The notes under the pieces are model-generated. The model saw nothing but the letters and a program-made list of their open reading frames with translations, searched no databases and was not told where the DNA came from. DNA of 64,000 nt. It comes from Neelides folsomi. Taxonomy: Eukaryota > Arthropoda > Collembola > Neelipleona > Neelidae. Location of the stretch: the NCBI GenBank assembly GCA_034687125.1, contig JAQGBZ010000080.1, positions 62,001 through 126,000 on the forward strand, given 5' to 3'. Both the position numbers and the translations under genes were made by a program. Positions 1 to 11,140 of the stretch are shown piece after piece; within the stretch, counting starts at the first letter, position 1; each line of letters starts with the position of its first letter.

Positions 1-120
1 CAGGGCATATTGAGACTATGAGATAAATTGATTATTGATTTTGATTATTTGATTATCGATTAAGGAAAATGAATGAAATAAAAACGCAAATTAAAAAATC
101 GAATAATAAAATTCAATTAC

Positions 121-1387
121 CCGTGTGTGGGTAAAGTCTGTCTTCCATGACTGTCACAACCCTCGAGACGTGATATCCAGGGTCAAGGAGCAAAAGCCCC
201 CTCCGTTGAACACCTCGGTTCTCGATGGTGATTTTAAGCGCAAGTAGGACATGCTCCTTCTCTACTCGCTCTTTAGATGGTGGAGAAAATCTTGTGTACT
301 CTTCAACTGTCTCAATTACCTACAAGATTAAATAATTCAACATTAAGCAATTAAATTCAATATTGACTTCAATTAATATTAAATTCCAATCATAGAATCA
401 GACCTCAGATATTGGAATGAGAAATGAGAGAGTTAATTATTAATTTGTATTTGCCTCTTCGCAGGATGCAATGTAGAATTTCCCCAGGGCTTCATGGTTG
501 CTCTCGAGGAACGCCGCCGTAAGACGGCAAATGAGCTCAAACGCCAGGCCGACACAGGTGTAATGGGCGGCCGTGATCGGCGGCTCATACTCCCGCCAAA
601 AATCATCGAGGATGGGTATTTTTGACTTTTTGTACGCGCGGTAAAATCTTAAATATTCATAATAAAAATTTCATCAAATTAAATTTAATTAATTAATTAA
701 TCAGTTTAAATTTATAAAATCAAATAAACCAAATTGAATATAATTAATTGATGTTTTACCTAATGAAATTGTCCACGGTGTTGTAGTTGTGGTCTTTAAC
801 AGTGTTTTGGGAAATTCCCTCGCAGGCCCCCGCGAACTCCTCGTAGTGGATGAGCGAGGGGAATGCGGCGGGCGGGGGCGGGGCTGGGTGCCAAGTGGGG
901 AGTGGGAGGGGGCGGCCGAGGGGCCAGTCCCTGATTCCATCATGTCGGTCGTGTTCGGGTCGGTCGGGCCGGGTGAGGTCATTGGGGGTCGCTAAATGGG
1001 AGGTCGAGGGAGGTTGATGGCGGACGAGTCAACTCGGCCATTCGGAAGCCCATCGACGGTTCCAACTCCGAGAGTTAAATCCGTTTCCCACATCTTCGCC
1101 AACATTGAATCCAATCTCTTGTTCACAAAATCCAACCAAATCTGAAAACAGCAACAAAATAAAATAAATTTTATACAATTAATTAAATATTAATCAATAA
1201 TTGACCCACAATGAATTAAGTTAAATGCAAAACGTTTCAATTATAATATTTTAAGGCAAATATCTTTTAATATTTTCAATGAAGCAGGAAAATATTTTTT
1301 AAAAAAAGTGTTAATTTAACTTACCCATAAAACGTAGTTCGTTCTCTCGAAACTGCTGTTGATGTCAATCAACACTGGAGGTAATTC
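121..1387 (-). CDS. 3' part of an unrecognised multi-exon gene (partial, open at left edge)
   Basis: I do not recognise the family. Four minus-strand exons join in frame: 1325-1387, 760-1141, 455-647 and 121-319. The last ends in phase 1 with a GTAATT donor, so the gene continues past base 1. The joined product contains short stretches such as YKKSKIPILDDFWREYEPP, AAHYTCVGLAFELICRL and LLLLDPGYHVSRVVTVMEDR, which read as conserved globular protein rather than chance translation. Donor/acceptor phases agree at 1325/1141 (phase 0), 760/647 (phase 2) and 455/319 (phase 0). The intron 320-454 appears to use a GC-AG pair (AG|GCAAAT). Exon 760-1141 is GC-rich and carries an in-frame TAG at 992-994. 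That TAG is the end of a good acceptor (TTTAG|CGA), so a small phase-0 intron (992-1057 or 992-1066) probably removes it. A second frame change at about 864-891, in a C-rich run, is not explained by splicing. Function unknown. Confidence 0.6.
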
Positions 1388-3702
1388 CTAACAAATTAAT
1401 TAAAATCTCAATTATAGATAAATTAGGCAGAACAAAGTTGAGGAGAATTGGAAGTTTGAAAGGAGTTTGGGGGAAACTTGGCCTACTGCGCAAACAGTAG
1501 GAATTGAAATGAATTAACTTGGTAAAGAATCCAACGCCTTTATTCCAACTTTATCTATTCTATTTATACCTAATTCCCTGTCAATATCCTATGTCCAATG
1601 TAAGGATTAATAAACCCATGTGAATGATTTATGATCATCTTTACATTGAGATGTTTGGGGAAAAGATTAAAAAAGGATGGGAAAAGACTCAATTGAATAT
1701 TCAATATTTTAATACTTTACACCACATGAATGTTTCGTAAGCTCAAAATTGAGGTCAATATACACCTTTAACTAAAAACACATAAATATTTATAAAATAG
1801 ACTTTGTATTTATTTACTTCAATGCATAAATCATTTAAAATAAAATTCAGGCACCAGAATTTATACAACTTATGAATAATACACAAAAGTGGAACTATTT
1901 TTGTAAATTGCCTAATTGAAAGAATTGAAACTATTGATCGAGCTGTTGTTATTTATAACCACACTTATTTTTAATTATTTAGATTAATTCCATCATACTT
2001 CATACAAATTGTTAATATAGTGTTACATATTCTTTTATTAGTTATAAATTTTATAAAAATAAAGATATAGTTAACATAGAGAATTGAGATCCATTTTATT
2101 TTCTGCACGTAATGATCAAATGATCGATTTTCTGTATTTTCCCATTTTTGTGAATTTATTATAAAGCGGATGATTGATTTCATTATGTCGCATGTTGTTT
2201 GGAATTTGAAAGGGTTTAACAAAAGTGCATGGAGTTTAAATGCTTGCTATTTTATATTGCTTATCTCTCTACCCTTTAAAAATAATATTTAAGTATAGCA
2301 TTATATGAATTATCCTATACCATTGGAATTTAATAGAAAGAAAAATGTTATGAATTTTGATCCGACTTATTTGATTGTGGAAAAAAACACATTACGGCAA
2401 TATTGGCAATATAATCAATTCTAAATACGCAGATGAAGTTTACAATATCAATATCGCATGAAATTTTACGCCTATTTAATAATATAAACTCTGATACTGT
2501 TATAATAAGCTCGTCATCTATGTATCTACAATTGGAGAAAATAATCTGCATAATATATTACCTATGCTATGTAAATATTTTTGTATATCTATTATAATCA
2601 ACATGATTTCTTTTCAATTAACCCACTCTACCATACAAAACAATGATACTTTTAACCTCATTATATGCTTATATGTAAAACGCAAATATTTTAGTATACA
2701 TTATACTTATACACATATTATGTATTCCATAAGGATTTTAATAAGATGGATATGAATTTAAGCCATTTAAGGATAAACAGAAGTGATGACGTGAATTGGT
2801 TAATAAACTTATAAAAATATTTTTGTTTGAGAGTTGAAAGAACTGGGCCGTGAAGGAGGTCACAAATAGGAAAAAGGGATTTAAATCGGTAAAGTAGTCG
2901 AACAAATACCATTTAAACTTATATCGTATAAAAAGGATAATCCTATTTACATAAATTATAAAAAGCTATATTACAAACATCCTATGTATAAAACACTAAC
3001 ATTAAGTGATTTCTTCTAATAGGCGAACAATTTAATCTTTCCTTAATAAGCAACTCAAATAGTTAAATACATACTTAAAAATATGTGAAGTGTGTGTTCA
3101 ATGAACTTCCAATTTATGCCAAGGAGTTTCCTTATAAATTCAATGTTAAAAATCTACGTGTGAAGGTTCATAACTTAAATGAATTTCTTGTTTCTTCTAT
3201 TAACTCATCTATAAGTACCTAAGTTAAATTTCACAAATAAAGATGGTTGGATGTTAAATTACATGGTACATTTATTGTCGTCCAACTGCGCCGTTTGTAG
3301 GTAATACGTAATACTTTTTTGGCTGCCAACTTCTAAGCTATCTCTCTCTTACGTCAATTTCCAATTCCTAGAATTATCCAAAACATTCTCAAACAAGAAA
3401 TGGCCGAAAATAACCCTTAACCATATATTACATACATATACAATGATGATTCACTAAAATAAAATACTATAATAAAAATGAACCTTAACCACACATACCA
3501 TAATTCCCTTGCCATATTAGGATATATGAATGATATATGTATGTACTCTAAATCAAATTAAATGCCATGAACAGATATTTGTTCTCCATTCTCTATTTCT
3601 TAACTCCATTACCTTTACTTTACACATGCGTGATAATTTTGGAATGTAATCGAGAATAGGAAATTAATTAATTCATAATTAATAATTTAAATTGTAACTT
3701 AC
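1388..3702 (-). other. AT-rich interval, probably one long intron
   Basis: No coding signal is visible apart from short AT-driven open frames. If the exon ending at 3703 belongs to the left-edge gene, this is its 2.3 kb intron. Confidence 0.4.
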
Positions 3703-3897
3703 AACTTGCTCTTGGTTTCTCCTTGTAGGGAGAGGGAGGCCTTCACAATTTCCAATTTCCAATTCAAATAGAGACTTAACTTCCTCTATGAAATTGAGAG
3801 CGAAATATGGAGAAATATTATTCTGGATGGTACGATGACAACGAAACTTCAACTCCGTTGGACTTCCAAAGTTCCACAAAATTCCAACCAAATTCAA
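3703..3897 (-). CDS. candidate upstream exon of the gene at 121-1387
   Basis: A minus-strand open stretch ends at 3703 with a strong GTAAGT donor in phase 0, which matches the phase-0 acceptor of the exon at 1387. The join would leave a 2.3 kb intron. The open frame reads as plausible protein (for example SPYFALNFIEEVKSLFELEI). The 5' boundary is unclear: the frame is open to an ATG at 3897, but an acceptor inside it is equally possible. A GC-richer patch at about 3985-4165 on the same strand, rich in Ser and Pro in one frame (3917-4303), could hold a further exon, but no clean splice sites join the two. Not recognised; moderate to low confidence. Confidence 0.35.
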
Positions 3898-4303
3898 TGA
3901 AATAAAGAATTGGTAATTAATGATTTGGGCTTAAAGTTCCAAAACGCGACACTTGATTTGACATGATGAGTTTGATAGAGAATAAATGGTTTTTTGCCAT
4001 TCGGGAGAGCCCTGATGGTGAAGTAGAGAAAATGTCGGGGTTATGACGAGGGCTGTGCGAATTTAAGTTCTGGACCTCCGAAGACTCCGAACTTTCCGTG
4101 GGAGGAGGATGAAACGAAACATGCGCTTTTGAAGGATTGGAAAGCTCGGAGAGTTTCGGGCCCCCAAGCGCCAGAAGAATATTATTATTATTTATAATTA
4201 ATATAACAAAAAATGTATTCAACCCCTCGTGTATGTTCTTATAATTCTTATAATTAAAAATTAAAATTTGTTTGTTATTATTCACTATTAATTTATTTTG
4301 CAT

Positions 4304-5580
4304 AGTTTATATTCATAAACAATAATTTATATTAACATAAAACATATATATGCAGATACCTAAAATTAGATCGTAATATTTTCAATTTAATATCAATTTT
4401 ATACATAAAATATGCATCAAGGTGGTCGTTATTTTTAGGTAATTTCGAAATTGACACATCAGTGTTTGGGTATAGACAAGACTGACATTGGGTGAATCAA
4501 AGTAAAGTCGGAGCACTTTTCTCCTTTGTGTGATATTTGTGAAAATAAACTTTTATGACTAATCCTTTTAGGTTTCAGTCTATTGGACAATAAATAATAA
4601 TGCATGTATAATGGAACAACCCGAACAACCCTTACCTAGGTTTTACACTTTTAGTAAAAGGAATACGTTAGCAAGGAACCTTATGAAACTGTAAAATTAC
4701 ATTGACAGCTCTCTGTCGAGAATAGATATTCGAGTTCACAAGTCAGGCTTGAATAATGTATGGAAGAGGAAACACAGAATGCATTCTGAATGGGTTGAAA
4801 ATTGAGAGAAATATAGAATCGAATATTGTGATTCCATTGCCGAACTCAGTTTTCAGTTTCCCCTTACTTCGTTTTCATAAACAATTATAGGTGTCTTTTG
4901 AGTTATATGTATGGCACTTTTGAGATTTTATAAGAATGGACAACTTTAGTTTCATTTATTTGATATTTATGAATACCGTTTTATACCCATTGTCATAAAA
5001 TAAATGATGCGGTTATTTATATGGTATACTATTACAATGTTACGAATTTATTGATCTATCTTTGTACGTCAACAATATGTAATTAATAATTCAATTTCAA
5101 TTGATCACAATTGTAATAACGTCCTTCATTGTACGATATGTTATTCCTTTTTGTCATTTTTATGTGAAACATTTCCTTTATATTCTAATGTCTTAACTCT
5201 GTAATATTTTGCACAAATCTGATTGAAAAATGTATTATAAAAATTATAATTTAACACAATAATAGTTAGAGTTAGGTATACAGATTAACATTGTGATAAT
5301 GCAATGTTGGCAATGGTGTAATAATGCACTCATACTTTTCAAATTACTAAAATTAGAGTAAATATGCCTAATTTAAGAATAAATGTCAATGTCAATGCCA
5401 ATGTACCTTTGTGAAATGTGTGAAAACGAGCTTTCACGTCTACATAAGAGATTAAAATTCGAATGTTAGATTGTTATCATTTATTCCCTTAATACAAAGA
5501 TGGGGACATTGAACCTTTAGCTGTAAAATTACAAAAGCTACCGACAGTTTCTAATATTAAACCTTTCATTTTCCACCGAA
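4304..5580. other. AT-rich intergenic DNA, no gene seen
   Basis: Both strands are closed by frequent stops. A short GTAAGG donor-like site on the minus strand near 4635 has no open frame behind it. Nothing else is supported. Confidence 0.5.
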
Positions 5581-5587
5581 TTTCCAG

Positions 5588-5624
5588 TATAAATAAAGAG
5601 AATTTGATTTGTATTTCATCCAGT
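5588..5624 (+). promoter_or_regulatory. candidate TATA box and initiator of the secreted-protein gene
   Basis: TATAAAT at 5588-5594 is followed about 30 bases later by CATCCAGTC (5617-5625), close to the arthropod initiator consensus TCAGT. The translation start follows at 5715. The spacing is right for a TATA-Inr core promoter. AT-rich surroundings make chance TATA matches common, so this is tentative. Confidence 0.35.
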
Positions 5625-5714
5625 CGGTTTCCATTTCCTTGAATATTACCTACATACTTAAAGATTTTCATTTGTCAAAACTCACTCGAATCTATTCGCA
5701 GATAGGAAATCAAA

Positions 5715-6390
5715 ATGGTTTTCAAAATCTTTATTTTTGCAATTGTAAGTTCAAATTGTTACTTAAAATTAAATTTATAAATATAGTTTTACAAAATCCA
5801 ATAGTCCAATATAATTTTAATGTTAAGAAAAAGTCTAAAAAAATATTTTCATTATTTTGACTCATCGTTTACTACCTGCGTACCAATTGCTTTAATCAAT
5901 TAGTAATATTATCATATTTAAAATTCCTTTGTTTTCCAAAAACGTTTTTTATCCACAGAATAGATATTAAGCAAACATTAAATTAATCAATTTAATTTTT
6001 TTTCATTTTTAGTTGGTGAGTTTTTGTGCTGGAGCTGCCATTAAAGAGAATAAGTTAGACAATGGAATAAAGAAAGAGACCGGACGTGCAAATTCATTGG
6101 ACATCTCTCCTGATTTTCTTTCAAATTTTGTTAAAACTGCAGTTGCCAGTCAACTTGGTGGAATGGGCCAGCAATTACCTTCAACTTTAGAAGGAATCTT
6201 TAAAAATCTGAATAAGCCGAAATTAAATGTGGGTTCTCCCTTGGGCACGGATGAGTTGAATTCCACTCAAGGATCCAAATCAAACCCAAGTATTGCTGAT
6301 AAAATTCTACTTATTAATTCAATTTATCCTTTATTTCAAACACTCGTAAACTGTGTTTGTTCTCTGTTCTCTATCATTTTCAATCTTTAA
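5715..6390 (+). CDS. small secreted protein, 135 residues, two exons
   Basis: Exon 1 (5715-5744) encodes ten residues, MVFKIFIFAI, and ends on a GTAAGT donor in phase 0. Exon 2 (6013-6390) follows a pyrimidine-rich TTTTTAG acceptor and runs to the stop. The joined N-terminus, MVFKIFIFAILVSFCAGA, is a textbook signal peptide with likely cleavage near residue 18-20, so the product should enter the secretory pathway. The mature part has no recognised domain. It contains Lys/Asn/Ser-rich segments and a hydrophobic Cys-containing C-terminus (INSIYPLFQTLVNCVCSLFS), which may be a helix or a lipid-facing segment. Only two cysteines lie in the mature part, so it is not a Cys-rich peptide. The first intron splits the signal peptide, as is common for arthropod secreted genes. 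Function unknown. Confidence 0.65.
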
Positions 6391-6551
6391 TTGTTTATTA
6401 TTAATTATTACTATACTACTATTATATTACAATGGTTATATTTATTTCTTTAGATTATTGACTACTGATTTATATTATTGATTTATATTATATTTATATA
6501 TTTTATATAACCAATTGATATTACTGTGCATTTATAAATATATTTTTGCAA

Positions 6552-6557
6552 AATAAA
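6552..6557 (+). terminator. poly(A) signal AATAAA
   Basis: AATAAA lies about 160 bases after the stop codon of the secreted-protein gene, in the expected orientation, and a T/G-rich stretch follows. Confidence 0.45.
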
Positions 6558-6559
6558 AT

Positions 6560-8042
6560 CTTTGATTATTGTAGTATTTCGATACTTTTTTATTTATTTG
6601 TTAATCTACAATTTAGTATAAATAATACGTTATACCGTAATTAAAAATATCCTTACATCATTAAACTTTCTCTTTTAATTTAAGGATATTTGGTTTAGCT
6701 TATACAGATTAACTTCCAATTGAGATAAAGAATAATTAGAGATAAATAATTGTTTGGTTATTACTCCATACTTACTCTGTCTACTAGAGATAAAATTAAA
6801 AATACTCCCACTTCCAAACTTGAATATATGGATATAACAAAGATACCTTTAGGATATGTATTCATATACTCCGCAATCTGAAAATCTGATTAGGTATAAT
6901 AGATTGATTAAAGGAATTTAATTATAGTGTTATTGAACTTTCAGGTATCTTCTAATAAACATCATTTTATTGTTTCAAATTCAAATCTTTCATAATCATG
7001 ATATATATATATATATATATACAAAACAAACTATATTTTTTATAATATAAAATATACAGTATTTTATTGTACAGTATATATACTGTATTACATTATTTAT
7101 TGTCTGCTACTCTCATTTACACATTTTTAATTTTTGTTTATTATTGCATTTTTAATATGCGTGCCTTAGTTTTTAACTTTATTTTTAAATCATACAAAGC
7201 CTTTATAAAGTAAGGGCAAATAGGACAGTATCTATGAAAATTAAATGCAATTATATTAACTTTCTTAAGTAATTTTACAAAAATGAATTGATTTTCCATA
7301 TCTTTTAAATGGAAAGGCAAAAACAATTGAGTTCAATTCGAACATTGGTTAAGTAAAAGAACTATCTACTTTGTTTAAATTGACATTCTTATAGTAACTG
7401 CGCTATTCCTATTTGTCCTAACTTTATAAACCCTATGTACACATTATATAATGCATGTGAAAGATAAATGAGTATATTATTACAAATTATTAAAATTAGA
7501 TACGATGTCTAGGACTTTTCTTATTAACTGATTAACAATATTAATCTCTCCTTTAATTAGGACAAAAAGTTTATAAAGAATTTATGGAGAATAATTTTAT
7601 ATTTTAGAAATTACTAGGGCATATTCTGGACAAGTGTCACAATTAAACGCGATGTTCAATTTTAATTTAATTTATATCTTTTAATTCTTCTATATTATAA
7701 ATATTTAATATTCGTCTAAATTTTGATTTCACAACATCAATAATGTACAATGGCAAAATGGGCTGCGAAGAGTACATTTCGTGATATAAGTCAACAATTA
7801 GATTAAATTTTTGTTTAAATATAATTTATGTCCAAGTAAGTGTTTAAAGTGAACTTATTAATACGTAATATTCTTATGTTATAATAGGAGTTATTCTAAA
7901 AATAAACGTGTAAAAAATTCGATATATGTCATTATTGCATTGCCATAGACTATTATTTGGTCACTACTATTTAATTATGCTGATTTCAAAAAATTCAACA
8001 TTTTTTAACATTTAGGGATATTTTGGACATTCGATTTTGTAT
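6560..8042. other. AT-rich intergenic DNA, no gene seen
   Basis: Very AT-rich on both strands. It contains an (AT)n run at 7001-7021 and short inverted TA-rich motifs around 7060-7090. Open frames are short and of AT-biased composition. No gene supported. Confidence 0.5.
7001..7021. repeat. (AT)n microsatellite
   Basis: An uninterrupted alternation of A and T for about 21 bases, seen directly. Confidence 0.9.
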
Positions 8043-8217
8043 ATATGAGCTGTTGATCCGCAGAAGGGGGTTAGAAAGTTTGTTTATTTTAATTAATTCA
8101 CTAAATTAACCTCCTTATACTGCAAGTACGCCAATAATAGTTAAATTTCACGTTGGTAACTTGTTTTCGAAAATTCTTCAAAATTCTAATCCCCTTCTGC
8201 GGATCAACAGCTCATAT
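8043..8217. mobile_element. foldback MITE-like element with about 32-base inverted ends
   Basis: ATATGAGCTGTTGATCCGCA at 8043 is repeated in inverted orientation at the right end (reading ...TGCGGATCAACAGCTCATAT to 8217). The match continues through AAGGGG and into TTAGAA/TTCTAA, giving arms of roughly 32 bases around a 110-base AT-rich interior with no coding capacity. This is the structure of a non-autonomous DNA transposon. No clear target-site duplication can be separated from the AT-rich flanks, so the superfamily is undetermined. Confidence 0.6.
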
Positions 8218-10279
8218 GAATAAAAGTCATACTTCACTTCGACAAATATACCATTACATACATTATCATTATATAAATGTTATGAATGAGAAAATAAATA
8301 ATTGTGGAGACCTTCAATACTGTGTCATCTTTTACTTTTATTTTTATAATCAAACTGTATTTATCTTCATATATTATATATTTTACATTTTACATTACAT
8401 AACTTTAATTATTGATATCATTTGTTGTTTATTTTATTTTATTAACTGTTTTATCATTGTTTCGAGATCTGGGGCTTTGGTTTTGGCATTTATTTGTTCA
8501 AAAATGGTAACGTATTATAGTAGCATTTATTTGAAACTTTCTAATGAAATGCACAAATATAATTTGAACGGTTAAGAATTTAAGAATAACTAATTTAACA
8601 AGGTTTTATATTTAAAATTGTTGAGTTTTAGTTCTGTTTGCGAATTCTTTGACGAATCTTCGATAGAAAGCTTAATAGAGTGTTTTCGGGTTTTTCCTCA
8701 ATCAATATCCGAATTCCGAGTGAAAGAGATGAAAGTGACATTTAGGATTTTTGATTAGAGTAATAATCGTAGCTATGTAATAAAATTAAAAGGATAATAT
8801 TATAATTTGATATAATTAAAATCTCTTGAAGATATTAATTAATTCAGTGCCTAATGTACAGATATTATACTGGAAGGAATTTGTAATTTGTAATTTAGTA
8901 ACTTACATTTTTTGCTGATCTTTTAAATTAGTTCACTTTGAACGTTTAGAAGCGTCTGACTTTTAGATACAAGAGAAAATTGTCACACATGAATTTTAGA
9001 GCTAAACTCATAGTTTGTCTTGATGACACTAAAAATGCTCAGGTTAAAACTTAATGATCGAACTCCACGTTCCTTACCCAGAGGACTCAAACTCACAAAT
9101 GATTTGTTAAATGAAAGCGACAGCTTAATTTATAATGAAATTAATCGAAATTTAAATGTATGTGATTCAATTTGAATTAAAATATCCCATTAAAAAGTAC
9201 AACTATGATAAAAAAAACAACATGCGTTAGTTTGTTTTATTATTAAAATTAACATTAAGCATTGTTAGAAATTGGGGCAATAACGTAAGCTAGTACCTAA
9301 TTGGATTAATCATAAATATCGTTATTGTTAAGCTTTCAAAGTCAATTTCTATTTCTTAAACTATTCCATTCAAAGAGAAATCAATGAAAGAGAATTATGC
9401 GTAGGAATTTATGCCATTTGTGAAAAGCTCAAAATATGCACCTTAGATCAAGACGATGGGAAAGGGTCATATGGCGAGGTTTTATTAGGGAATTTAAGGA
9501 GAGGTAAAGAGGAAGACGAGGTTCGTCTGATCGGATGAAAGTGGAATTTCATGTAATCCCTCAAACATCGTCTAAACTCTTCCCTTCCCACCAAAATATT
9601 TCATTGGTTCTATTAAATTGATTCAAAAATTCAGATTTTTTCTTCCCATTTTACCAATCCGCATTGTAAGGGTTAAAAATATTTTTTGGCAAACAAATAA
9701 AATATTCGTACAAGGGCCAAGGGGGAGTTTTCTACTGGCAGCGACATTCATTTTATCATCCATTGAGACCCATTGAGATGCCAAAAGCAGAAGGAACGGC
9801 AAAAGTGGGGGATTCGAGGATTACGTCAATCCGGGTTGAGGAATTATTCACGCCAAGCTGCTCTTCAAAAGACATTCACAGAACAATAAGTAAACGAAGG
9901 GCTCAAATGTGATCCATTAAATATTACAGTTCCTTTCATTACAATTTATGAAAGTGGCTTTTTTATGACTGCGTCTGTTATTCCCATTTAACTTTATTAT
10001 AACTATTATCCGTATTAGTTGAACAGATATAACTATATAATATGATAAACACGTTAGATAGCATTAAAAACTTTTAGTATACTTGTAATGTGTGCCTTTA
10101 GAAACTTTTAAAAATCGTTATTTTCACTTTTATGAAGTGAATATTTTAATGAAAGTATTTTGTTAAAGCATTTAACGATTTAACATATTTAATCTTGATC
10201 ATAATAAATACAATAAAATACATACTTCGATCCTCAACTTGTATTTGTAAAATAACCATTTAGGGAAATTTAGTCAAAG
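8218..10279. other. intergenic DNA with one GC-richer patch, no gene seen
   Basis: AT-rich, except for a more GC-balanced patch at about 9430-9900 that contains no long open frame on either strand. No RNA gene or repeat structure recognised. Confidence 0.45.
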
Positions 10280-11012
10280 ATGCCGTCAAAAAACATTATT
10301 GGAGTTCTTGCAATTGTAATAATGCATTAATTCATGTTGCTTTTATATTTGATATGCAAAACTAATGAATTTGATTTAATCAGCTAAGAAATTTGTAGGT
10401 ATTTTCAGCTATGAGAATCGTCTCGGGCGTTTTAGTAATGTCAATTTGTATCTCATGCAAAATTGAAGGGGAACAAGGCTTCATGTTCATTCTAAAATTC
10501 TACTGTATTTTCCCTTACATAACGATGATTTTTTCAATGGCGGAAATTGCAACTTCGGTCGCCCTAATCATCAAATCTCACGTAATTCATTTTAAGACAT
10601 TTTACATTGGATTTTGAAAGCTTTTACAATTTAATGTTTGAAGTATTTTTAAAGTATCTTAATTTTGGAAATTTTCAGCTATTTAGACCTATGACTTATT
10701 TGTTAATTCATTTTATATTGGTCATCATCACCGCTGTTGTAAAAGAAACAAATTCAATCGTTCTCATCTAAACATAAAAAATTGTTTAAAATCAATTTCA
10801 ATTGAAAATTTCCGTTTTACATTATTTTTCTTCTTTAGATGATTGTCGCTCTTCTTGTCATATTTGGCTTGGACACTTGTCTTGCTGAGTTCAACCCAAA
10901 TTACTGGATACTGTTATGGGTGCATTATGCCAGCGTGGTCATCACTGGAATGGCATGTGCATACATATACTTTTATAATTATCCCGAACGCTCAAATTAT
11001 AAAAAGACATAA
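10280..11012 (+). CDS. four-helix membrane protein, 150 residues, four exons
   Basis: Four exons join entirely in phase 0: 10280-10315, 10399-10581, 10679-10738 and 10839-11012. All have GT-AG borders and introns of 83-100 bases. The start ATG follows GTCAAAG, and the product is 150 residues. It has four hydrophobic segments: about residues 5-25 (IIGVLAIVFSAMRIVSGVLV), 38-60 (FMFILKFYCIFPYITMIF), 77-105 (YLLIHFILVIITAVMIVALL) and 115-140 (YWILLWVHYASVVITGMACA). The tail is short and polar. The size and four-helix layout resemble small arthropod tetraspan proteins, but no tetraspanin CCG motif, claudin W-GLW-C-C motif or other diagnostic signature is visible, so I give no family. The acceptor of exon 2 (TTTGTAG at 10398) was chosen over the TTTTCAG at 10410 because only the former keeps frame. 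Likely at the plasma membrane or an endomembrane. Confidence 0.7.
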
Positions 11013-11114
11013 AAAGTTTTTTAATTACCTCTTAATGTTTAAATTGTGAATTTCCCTGATTTTATTAATCTTAAAATATAAAAGATGTATGTTACAGCTT
11101 TTTAATATCGAGAA

Positions 11115-11140
11115 TAAATAGTGAATAAAGTGAATAAATG
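11115..11140 (+). terminator. three clustered AATAAA poly(A) signals
   Basis: AATAAA occurs at 11115, 11126 and 11135, about 100 bases after the stop codon of the four-helix protein gene and on the same strand. The cluster strongly marks the 3' end of this transcript. Confidence 0.6.

Noticed and set aside
7741-7806. Short open frame after ATGGCAAAATGGGC
   Set aside because: Only 18 codons, no donor site and no partner exon.
8153-8575. 140-codon open frame starting inside the foldback element
   Set aside because: Begins in the transposon-like repeat and is made of AT-driven Ile/Phe/Tyr/Asn codons. No gene features.
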